Shown here: positions 1 through 6,384 of the stretch, piece after piece
Layout: each line of letters opens with the position of its first letter
Numbering within the stretch: the stretch's first letter is position 1
From: Endomicrobium sp.
Lineage (GTDB): Bacteria > Elusimicrobiota > Endomicrobiia > Endomicrobiales > Endomicrobiaceae
Direction of reading: 5' to 3'
Assembly: GCA_031283985.1 (NCBI GenBank)
Contig: JAITAQ010000042.1
Span: 1-8,876, forward strand
DNA length: 8,876 bases
Translations under genes and position numbers: made by a program
Notes under the pieces: generated by a model
What the model saw: the letters and a program-made list of their open reading frames with translations, nothing else
What the model was told of the DNA's origin: nothing
Databases searched by the model: none

Positions 1-16
1 AAAATCTCTTTAGCTT

Positions 17-1405
17 CTAGCCGTTAATAACTTTCATCTCAATAACGTGCATTTTCTTCCATTTGCCTGATTTGTATCTAAGGTAGCATGAAGCATTAAG
101 TATAATACCATAAATAACCAAGATACTCCAACAGCCGTATAATCCAAAGCATTTTTTTGCTATATACATAGTAATTGAGGCTGCTGTAAAAAGTATAATC
201 AAAAGTTTCATAACAAATTTTGTATCGCCCGCTCCTTTTATCGCCGAAGAAAATATAATACTTAGAGATTCAAACAGAGAAAATGCAGCTATAAATCTGA
301 ATAGTATTATTATAGTCGGTCTTATCTGTTCTATAATCAAAAGTTCTGAACCTTTGGCAAACGGCTTTATCAGAAAATTTGGGACAAGCAGAAACATTAA
401 GAAGGTAAAGATAGTAAAAGTAAATACTATTTGAGAAGCGGTTATTACACTTTTTTGAGCCATAGAGGCTTTGTTTCTACCAAGATAATTGCCTGTCATG
501 ATAGATGTCGTTATGCCCATCCCTACAAGAGGCATGTAAGACAAATCGTAGATGTTCATGACAATGTTTGTCGCTGATAACTCCAACTTTCCGAGAGTTC
601 CGACTATAAGAGAAAAAAATGTGATTGCAGACAAATCTAAAGACATGTGTACACCGCTTGGAAAACCAAATCGTATAAATTTTTTTAAAAATTTAAAGTT
701 TGGTTTTAGTCGTCTTGTATTAAATTTAGAGTTATTCTTTTTTGAAAGAATTAAAATAAGGAATACGATAAATACGACTGCAAATCCAATGATTGTAGAA
801 AGAGCTGCACCTTCTATTCCAAGCTTCGGAAACCCGAGGTGTCCAAATATTAGCAAATAGTCTAAAATAATATTTACAAATATGCCTATAAGGTTAACTA
901 AAAGCACCGTTTTAGTCTTTTTTCTTCCAGCGTAAAATCCAGATAATGTTGATGAGCCAAGATAGAAAAATGAGCCGTAGCATAAGATATTGAAATATTT
1001 TATTTCTTCATGAATAATATCTTTTGAGTGACCTATGAAATTAAAAATATCGGAAGAAAAAAACGTGATGAAAAAAATACCAACGGAACTTAAAACGGCA
1101 AAATAAACGGCCTGCCAAATTGCTGGACCTATTGATTTATATTCTTTCTTTCCGTTATATTGCGAGACAAAAACGTCAATATAAGCCACAGTTCCTTGAA
1201 ATATAAATACAATTGAACTATTTAAAAGTTCTGCTGGAAATACCGCCGCATAAGAATCATGCGAATACCAAGCCAGAAAAAATCTATCTATAAAATTTTG
1301 GAAAGCCCAAGTTCCTGTTGAAATTATAAGTGGTAAAGCTATACTAAGAAATTCGTAGTATCCAGCTTTTGCTTTCCATCGTCTAATAATATATTTAAAA
1401 CTCAT
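17..1405 (-). CDS. MATE-family multidrug/cation efflux protein
   Basis: Inner-membrane antiporter of the MATE (NorM/DinF-like) family, expected to export drugs or metabolites using a Na+ or H+ gradient; the substrate cannot be read from sequence. The 462-residue product is the usual MATE size and is almost entirely hydrophobic helices, consistent with 12 membrane segments in two halves. The first half opens with the typical Leu-Pro-Leu helix (Pro25) followed by an Asp-Arg-Phe-Phe-Leu motif near residue 40, matching the family's V/I-D-x-x-F-L-G. The second half restarts near residue 247 with Gly-Phe-Pro. The reading frame runs open 75 codons further upstream into the divergent ABC gene, so I chose the ATG at 1405, which leaves about 16 residues before the first helix. 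An in-frame ATG at 1480 is a less likely alternative. Neither start has a visible Shine-Dalgarno. It is divergent from the ABC/mprF block and appears intact. The family call is firm; the transported substrate is unknown. Confidence 0.91.
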   Translation of the reverse strand: MSFKYIIRRWKAKAGYYEFLSIALPLIISTGTWAFQNFIDRFFLAWYSHDSYAAVFPAELLNSSIVFIFQGTVAYIDVFVSQYNGKKEYKSIGPAIWQAVYFAVLSSVGIFFITFFSSDIFNFIGHSKDIIHEEIKYFNILCYGSFFYLGSSTLSGFYAGRKKTKTVLLVNLIGIFVNIILDYLLIFGHLGFPKLGIEGAALSTIIGFAVVFIVFLILILSKKNNSKFNTRRLKPNFKFLKKFIRFGFPSGVHMSLDLSAITFFSLIVGTLGKLELSATNIVMNIYDLSYMPLVGMGITTSIMTGNYLGRNKASMAQKSVITASQIVFTFTIFTFLMFLLVPNFLIKPFAKGSELLIIEQIRPTIIILFRFIAAFSLFESLSIIFSSAIKGAGDTKFVMKLLIILFTAASITMYIAKKCFGLYGCWSILVIYGIILNASCYLRYKSGKWKKMHVIEMKVING

Positions 1406-1412
1406 AGCAAAT

Positions 1413-1418
1413 ATTATA
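1413..1418 (-). promoter_or_regulatory. Candidate -10 box for the MATE gene
   Basis: On the minus strand this is a perfect TATAAT ending eight bases before the ATG at 1405. Transcription from it would begin at or next to the start codon, giving a nearly leaderless mRNA, which would fit the absence of a Shine-Dalgarno. The position 17 bases upstream reads AGCATA, not a good -35 box. In DNA this AT-rich the match may be chance. Confidence 0.3.
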
Positions 1419-1443
1419 TAAAATTTTTTATTTGTTATGCTTT

Positions 1444-1472
1444 TTGATTTTTTGCGGGGAAAAATATAAAAT
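1444..1472 (+). promoter_or_regulatory. Candidate promoter for the ABC-mprF-tilS-ftsH-folE block
   Basis: TTGATT (1444-1449), a 17-base spacer, then TAAAAT (1467-1472) resembles a sigma-70 type promoter and lies 24 bases before the first gene of the plus-strand block. It sits in the only intergenic gap (1406-1496) able to hold the main promoter. The spacer contains a short G-rich patch (GCGGGG, 1454-1459) that stands out from the AT background. The call rests on hexamer matching by eye only. Confidence 0.4.
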
Positions 1473-1496
1473 CTTTGCATAAAATAAAGGAATTTT

Positions 1497-2279
1497 ATGA
1501 CTGATTTTATATACTTAAAACATATTTCTGTCTTGCGCGATGATAAAAAAATTTTAGATGACATTACTCTAAATATAAAAACAGGTGAGAATGCAGCGAT
1601 AATAGGTCCTAACGGTTCCGGAAAATCCACGTTTATAAAGCTGATTACTCGTTCTATTTATCCTTCCTATACAGGAATAGGCATCTGTAAGTTGTTTGGG
1701 TGCAATGTTTGGAACGTAGATGATTTGCGCAGTATGCTTGGCGTAGTTACAAGCGAGCTTCAATGCGACTTTCACAACGAAATAACAGGATTTGACGTTG
1801 TCTTGTCTGGTTTTTTTTCAAGCATTGGAATAGGGAAAAATCATATTGTCACAAAATATATGATTAAAAAAGCAGAACAGACAATAGATTTAATGGATGT
1901 GTCATATTTAAAAGATAAAAAACTTGAGACCATGTCGTCTGGAGAAGTAAAAAAATTTTTGATAGCAAGGGCACTTGTTAATGATCCAAAAGTGTTGATT
2001 TTGGATGAACCTTCTAACAGTTTGGATATAGCCTCATCATTGAATCTGCATAAAATTATGAGAAAGATAGTCGCGACATGCACTAATATAATACTTGTAA
2101 CGCATTTAGTATCAGATATTATTCCTGAAATTAACAGATTTGTATTTTTTAAAAACGGAAAAATTTTTGCTGACGGCTCCCGCAAAAATGTTTTTACAAG
2201 TGAGAAGCTCTCTTCTCTTTTCGGCATCAATGTGAAAATCAGTGAAAATAACGGTTTTTGCGGTATTACGACAATATAG
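1497..2279 (+). CDS. ABC transporter ATP-binding protein, ModF-like (COG1119 type)
   Basis: Single-domain ABC ATPase of 260 residues with every expected motif: Walker A GPNGSGKST (37-45), Q-loop glutamine near 89, signature MSSGE (146-150), Walker B VLILDEP (166-172), D-loop SLD (175-177) and switch histidine 203. The TSELQ context of the Q-loop, the following VVLSGFFSSIG stretch (101-111) and the late TSEKLSSLFG segment (234-243) match what I recall of the ModF/YlmA-like family. Many members of that family have no adjacent permease. No membrane permease or binding protein of an import system is seen here; the neighbour is mprF, 22 bases downstream, so transport of any particular substrate is unproven. 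The ATG has a good Shine-Dalgarno (AAGGA, 1487-1491) five bases upstream. The gene looks intact and leads the plus-strand block. A role in molybdate uptake should not be assumed from the family name. Confidence 0.92.
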   Translation: MTDFIYLKHISVLRDDKKILDDITLNIKTGENAAIIGPNGSGKSTFIKLITRSIYPSYTGIGICKLFGCNVWNVDDLRSMLGVVTSELQCDFHNEITGFDVVLSGFFSSIGIGKNHIVTKYMIKKAEQTIDLMDVSYLKDKKLETMSSGEVKKFLIARALVNDPKVLILDEPSNSLDIASSLNLHKIMRKIVATCTNIILVTHLVSDIIPEINRFVFFKNGKIFADGSRKNVFTSEKLSSLFGINVKISENNGFCGITTI

Positions 2280-2301
2280 AGGTATAATAACAGGATAAAT
2301 A

Positions 2302-4872
2302 ATGAAAAAGTGGATAAAAATTGTTCTGGTTCCTTTATGTTTTTTTATTTTTATAGGAGCATTAGTCCTTTTACATAATCAAATAAAAAATCTTAGTTAT
2401 ATTGATGTTATCAATGCGTTAAAGGCAATCCCTGCTGCAAGAATTGCAATAGCATTGTGTTTGGCGTTATTGTACTATTTAGTTTTAGGTGGTTATGATA
2501 TTGTAGCCTTTAAGTTTATTGACCCTAAAGTTCCAATAAAGCCTAAAGATATCATATTTACTTGCTTTATAAGCAATGTTTTAGCCAATAATACAGGCTA
2601 TTCCATGCTTTTTGGTGGATCTATAAGATACAGGCTTTATTCTTTGTACAACGTTTCAATGATTAACGTTACAAAAGTACTTCTGTTTTCTTCGGCGACG
2701 ATATGGCTTGGACTTTTGGCTGTTGGCGGGATCATTTTTACTTTTGCGCCTGTTTCATTGGAAAGCGCATTTAATTTAAATATTTCAACAAGAATAATCG
2801 GACTGATTTCCATAGCCATTTTGGTTTTGTATGTTTTATTAAGTAGTCTCCATTCAAATCCGCACAAAATTTTTAAATGGACTATCTCTTTCCCAAACAT
2901 AAATATTGCAACGACTCAGGTATTGCTTGCCACAAGCGATTGGCTTATTGCTTCCCTCACTCTTTTCGTCCTTATGCCTGAAGGATATATATCATATTTT
3001 GTGCTGATTAAAGTTTTTCTTGTATCGCAATTTCTTGTGATTATAAGCCAAGTGCCGGGCGGAATGGGCGTTTTTGAAACGTCAATAACTCTTTTAATGC
3101 CAAATTCTGCAAATAATCATGGCATTATAAGCGCACTTCTTGTCTATAGGGCAGTATTTTATTTCTTTCCACTTTTAATAGCTCTTGTTATGTTGGGAGT
3201 TTTTGAATTTATGGTTTTTACTAAAAAATTCAATAGGACAGTGAAGATTTTTGGAAAAACAGTTTCATCACTTGTGGTTCAAGTTATAGCTTTATGTTCT
3301 TTTTTTGTAGGTATGATAGCTATGTTTTCGGCATCAACTCCGTTTAATGTTGATCAATTGAAGGTTATTATAAACTTACTTCCATCTTGGTTTGCGGATT
3401 TGTCGCACTTTTTATTGAGCATTACGGCAATAGGTATTTTGTTTATATCTCGTGCTTTACAGCTTAGGATTAAAAAAGCGTGGAGCATATCTTCTTGTTT
3501 GATATCTTTTGCCATAGCTTTGATACTTATTGTTGGAGAACCAACTTTGGTTCTTATGTGTTTTGTATCTCTATTAGTTGTTTTATTGTTTTCAAAAAAA
3601 TATTTTTACAGGGATATTCCTATACTCAAAACAGATTTTAACTCATGGTGGCTTTGTGCGGTTACCGGAGTGTTCGCATTGTCTGTTTGGATAGGATTTT
3701 TTGTAAATAGACAAGACATTTTTTCTTGGATACATCTTGATGTGTTTTTTAGCAGTCTTTTAAACACTAATGACGCAGCGAGGTTTTTAAGAGCAAGTTT
3801 TGGCATAGGTATTATAATATTAATAGTGATTCTTGAACAGATATTTAAAAACTTTTTTAATAAGCCCGTATTGTTTACAAAAAAAGATATAGAGTCAATA
3901 GCACATTCTTCAGATTATGCTTACTCACTATATGCTTTGTCTCCTGATAAGGAATTTATAGTAAATGACGAGAAAGATGCATTTATAATGTATGCTAAGT
4001 CAAAAGACAGCTGGATTGTTTTAGGAGATCCAGTCGGAAGAAATTTTAGTAGAAATGAGCTGCTATGGAAGTTTAAAGAGATTGTCGACAAAGCCGCCGC
4101 TAAGCCTGCATTTGTCGGTATAGACGGGAAGTATGCGCAAATTTATGATGACATTGGTCTTGATATTTTTGATATAGGTCAGGAAGCAAAGGTAGAGTTG
4201 AAAAAATTTGACATATATAAAGAAAATTTTAAAAGTTTTCATGATTTGGAAAAGAAGATAGAAAAGGTTGGGGTTACTTATAAGTCTTTGAGTGCAGATG
4301 TGTTTAGCAGGTATAAAGCTGAATTTGCAGAGATAAATAAGCAGTGGATAGGAGATAAGCATTATTTTGAAATGAGATTTATCCCAGGAAAGTATGATGA
4401 AAGTTATATGCAATATATGGACTTTAGCGTTTTAGAAAAAGATGGAAAAGTTTGCGCTTTTTCAATTTTCTCAAAAACAGACAATAAGCACGAGATATCT
4501 TCGGTCATAGTGAGATATGTGAAGAGCGAATACGATTTATTTTCCTATATACTATTTAAAAATATTATATATGCTAAAGACGATGGATATAAATGGTTTG
4601 ATTTAGGTCTTGCTTACTTTAATAGGGTTGATAATAGCGGCGACGTTGTAAAATATTTTGCAAAGATGTTTATGTTTGCTGAACATTTTAAATATGATAT
4701 TGCGTCTTTAAGAGAGTTTAAGGATAAATTTTTCCCTCTTTGGCGCAATAAATATGTGGCTATACACCCAGACAAATATATCGTTTCATTCATTAAAAAT
4801 TTTACAATTCTTATTTCTCCTGAGCAAAGTGCTGACAGAAAGAGCTTTTTTAGAAGGGTTTTTAGAAGATGA
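2302..4872 (+). CDS. mprF: MprF-type phosphatidylglycerol aminoacyltransferase/flippase (two-domain)
   Basis: An 856-residue integral membrane protein close in size to the roughly 840-residue Staphylococcus MprF. Residues 1 to about 515 are a run of hydrophobic helices forming the flippase part. It keeps family landmarks: NVLANNTG and the Arg-Tyr-Arg-Leu-Tyr motif at about 92-113, SQVPGGMGVFE at 249-259, and a DAARFLRAS motif just before the last helix. From about 515 on is the cytosolic GNAT-fold synthase domain (DUF2156), with SWIVLGDPVG near 571-580 and a C-terminal FKDKFFPLWRNKY motif. In the family this domain moves Lys or Ala from aminoacyl-tRNA to phosphatidylglycerol, and the membrane part flips the product outward, lowering negative surface charge and blunting cationic peptides. 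Several positions in the synthase half depart from the consensus I recall, so the amino acid used, or activity itself, is uncertain. AGGA at 2292-2295 serves as Shine-Dalgarno. The gene overlaps tilS by four bases. Confidence 0.9.
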   Translation: MKKWIKIVLVPLCFFIFIGALVLLHNQIKNLSYIDVINALKAIPAARIAIALCLALLYYLVLGGYDIVAFKFIDPKVPIKPKDIIFTCFISNVLANNTGYSMLFGGSIRYRLYSLYNVSMINVTKVLLFSSATIWLGLLAVGGIIFTFAPVSLESAFNLNISTRIIGLISIAILVLYVLLSSLHSNPHKIFKWTISFPNINIATTQVLLATSDWLIASLTLFVLMPEGYISYFVLIKVFLVSQFLVIISQVPGGMGVFETSITLLMPNSANNHGIISALLVYRAVFYFFPLLIALVMLGVFEFMVFTKKFNRTVKIFGKTVSSLVVQVIALCSFFVGMIAMFSASTPFNVDQLKVIINLLPSWFADLSHFLLSITAIGILFISRALQLRIKKAWSISSCLISFAIALILIVGEPTLVLMCFVSLLVVLLFSKKYFYRDIPILKTDFNSWWLCAVTGVFALSVWIGFFVNRQDIFSWIHLDVFFSSLLNTNDAARFLRASFGIGIIILIVILEQIFKNFFNKPVLFTKKDIESIAHSSDYAYSLYALSPDKEFIVNDEKDAFIMYAKSKDSWIVLGDPVGRNFSRNELLWKFKEIVDKAAAKPAFVGIDGKYAQIYDDIGLDIFDIGQEAKVELKKFDIYKENFKSFHDLEKKIEKVGVTYKSLSADVFSRYKAEFAEINKQWIGDKHYFEMRFIPGKYDESYMQYMDFSVLEKDGKVCAFSIFSKTDNKHEISSVIVRYVKSEYDLFSYILFKNIIYAKDDGYKWFDLGLAYFNRVDNSGDVVKYFAKMFMFAEHFKYDIASLREFKDKFFPLWRNKYVAIHPDKYIVSFIKNFTILISPEQSADRKSFFRRVFRR

Positions 4873-5852
4873 AGACATGGGATATTTTCTATCAAAATAT
4901 TGTTCAAACTGGTTTAGTAAAATCCAAAGATAAAGTTGTACTTGCTGTTTCTGGCGGGCAAGATTCTATTTGTATGCTTCATATGTTTTGGCGTTTGGCA
5001 AAAAAAATGCAGATAAAACTTTTGACGGTAAATTTCAATCATAATTTAAGAAAAGAGTCTGCTAAAGAAGCTCGAATAGTTAAAATTTTGTCAAACAAAC
5101 TTGGAATTGATTGCATTTTAGAAAATATCGACGTAAAAGAATATTCTAAAAAAGAATCTATATCTATTGAAACAGCTGGACGAAACTTAAGGTATTTATT
5201 GCTTGAAAATATAGCTCAAAAATATAAATGTAATAAAATTTCTACTGCTCACAACGCCAATGATAATGCCGAGACTGTTTTAATGTGGCTTTTAAGAGGA
5301 AGCGGAAACTTCGCAGGGATACCTCGAGAGAGGAGCATAGGTAAAAATCTCAGTATTATAAGACCGTTGCTTCCTATTAAAAGGAAATTGATTGAAGATT
5401 ATATAAGTATGCATAAATTGCCTTTCTGTACAGACAAATCCAACTTTTCTGATGTCTATACGCGTAACAAAATAAGGTTCTCTATTATTCCTTTGTGTGA
5501 AAGGATAAATACTATGGCTGTTGAACATATCTTTAATTTAAGCCATATACAGGCTATAGAAAATGCTTATTTAGAAGAAATCACGCTTAAATGTCTGAAA
5601 AAATGCGTAAAATTTAGCAAAAGACAAATTTTGCTTGATTTAACAATGTTTTTGCAGTATAATAAAGCGGTTCAATACAGAATTTTAAAGAATATTTTGC
5701 CTCAAAAAAAGTACAACTCTTATATCAATTTAATAATGTATAAAATTTTATCGTCAGATTTATCCGTTCATAAGATATCGGATGATTGGAGTTTCTGTGT
5801 TAAGCTAAACAATAAAGCATATTTTATAAAGGGTGAAGAAAATGACAGATAA
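4869..5852 (+). CDS. tilS: tRNA(Ile)-lysidine synthase
   Basis: Cytosolic N-type ATP pyrophosphatase that attaches lysine to C34 of the CAU-anticodon tRNA-Ile, so that it reads AUA and is charged with isoleucine; normally essential. The PP-loop SGGQDS is at 28-33, GRNLRY at 105-110, the AHNANDNAET motif at 127-136 (family form HxADDQxET), an RPLLPIKR segment near 165-172 and YTRNKIR at 197-203. At 327 residues it is shorter than the E. coli (about 432) or B. subtilis (about 470) proteins. It resembles the compact Aquifex type, with only a reduced region after the catalytic domain. The start ATG overlaps the mprF stop (ATGA) with AAGGG at 4854-4858 as a somewhat distant Shine-Dalgarno, implying translational coupling. 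Its end overlaps the hpt start codon by 11 bases. The order tilS-hpt-ftsH is a conserved cluster in many bacteria. The frame is intact. Confidence 0.96.
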   Translation: MKTWDIFYQNIVQTGLVKSKDKVVLAVSGGQDSICMLHMFWRLAKKMQIKLLTVNFNHNLRKESAKEARIVKILSNKLGIDCILENIDVKEYSKKESISIETAGRNLRYLLLENIAQKYKCNKISTAHNANDNAETVLMWLLRGSGNFAGIPRERSIGKNLSIIRPLLPIKRKLIEDYISMHKLPFCTDKSNFSDVYTRNKIRFSIIPLCERINTMAVEHIFNLSHIQAIENAYLEEITLKCLKKCVKFSKRQILLDLTMFLQYNKAVQYRILKNILPQKKYNSYINLIMYKILSSDLSVHKISDDWSFCVKLNNKAYFIKGEENDR

Positions 5853-6384
5853 GTAACATAGCTATAATAATGCTGATGTTTTTATTTCGGCTGAAGATAT
5901 TCGTAAAAAAATTTTGGAAGTAGGAACACAAGTATCTAGGGATTATGAAGGAAAGAATGTTCTTATAATTGCAGTTTTGAACAGCAGCTTTATTTTTTGT
6001 GCAGATTTAGTGCGCAGCTTAGACTTAAAATGTAAAGTTAATTTTATTTCTGTTAGCTTTTATATAGGCACATAAACACAGGGAAAGGTAAAAGTAGTTT
6101 CAGTCATCAAAGAAGATATTATCGATAAAGATGTTGTCATAATTGAAGACACCGTTGATAGAGGTTTTACTTTAGATTTCTTGATAAAAGAAATATCTTT
6201 GAAAAATCCTAAAAGCATAAAGACTTGCGTATTTTTATATAAGAAATGTGCTAGAGAAAAGGAAGTTACCATTGATTTACAATTGTTTTGAAATAGGAAA
6301 TGATTTTGTGGTCGGATATGGACTTTACTACAATGGATTTTTAGGCAGTTACCGTATGTTGGGAAAATAAAGGAGTCGGTTTAA
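5842..6384 (+). pseudogene. hpt: Broken hypoxanthine phosphoribosyltransferase gene
   Basis: Relic of the purine-salvage enzyme that makes IMP/GMP from hypoxanthine/guanine and PRPP. From the ATG at 5842 the frame reads as an Hpt protein but with TAA at codon 5 (5854-5856) and TAA at codon 78 (6073-6075). An extra T in the run 6276-6278 then shifts the frame, after which EIGNDFVVGYGL is readable. A lost T in the run 6338-6342 shifts it back, giving RQLPYVGKIKESV and a stop at 6382-6384. Reconstructed length is 180 residues, normal for the family. Active-site positions are also altered: the Leu-Lys-Gly loop reads Leu-Asn-Ser (46-48), the PRPP loop EDxxDSGxT reads EDTVDRGFT (102-110), and the Asp expected after GYGL is Tyr. 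The Shine-Dalgarno (AAAGGGTGA, 5828-5836) and both gene overlaps survive, so decay looks recent. Two nonsense codons argue against mere sequencing error, though the indels alone sit in homopolymers. Confidence 0.95.
6306..6334 (+). promoter_or_regulatory. Possible internal promoter inside the hpt relic, upstream of ftsH
   Basis: TTGTGG (6306-6311), a 17-base spacer and TACAAT (6329-6334) have sigma-70-like geometry and would start transcription about 40 bases before the ftsH ATG. The same bases encode the conserved Hpt segment around VVGYGL, so the match could be a by-product of coding sequence. This is weak evidence from hexamer matching alone. Confidence 0.2.

Noticed and set aside
552..860. 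102-codon plus-strand open frame inside the MATE gene
   Set aside because: It is antisense to conserved membrane helices, with no ribosome binding site and no recognisable protein; it reads as a shadow of the real gene.
1406..1630. Upstream extension of the MATE reading frame by 75 codons on the minus strand
   Set aside because: The extension overlaps the start of the ABC ATPase, whose Walker A is unmistakable. It carries no MATE homology, and the family's N-terminal helix begins about 16 residues after the ATG at 1405.
2283..2288. TATAAT just upstream of mprF as a separate promoter
   Set aside because: It lies only 13 bases before the ATG, would leave the Shine-Dalgarno at or beyond the transcript edge, and I could not see a matching -35 box. 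It is likely chance in AT-rich spacer.
6073..6075. In-frame TAA in hpt as a recoded or readthrough codon
   Set aside because: A second TAA at codon 5, two frameshifts and altered active-site residues coexist, while neighbouring genes use TAA normally as stop (tilS, ftsH, folE). Decay is the simpler explanation.
6060..6272. 70-codon minus-strand open frame across the hpt relic
   Set aside because: The plus strand reads as Hpt through this region, including the PRPP loop; the antisense frame has no support.
6276..6384. The hpt defects as pure sequencing error
   Set aside because: The two indels in T-runs could be error, but the two nonsense substitutions and the missense changes in the PRPP loop would need several further independent errors, while adjacent genes are clean.
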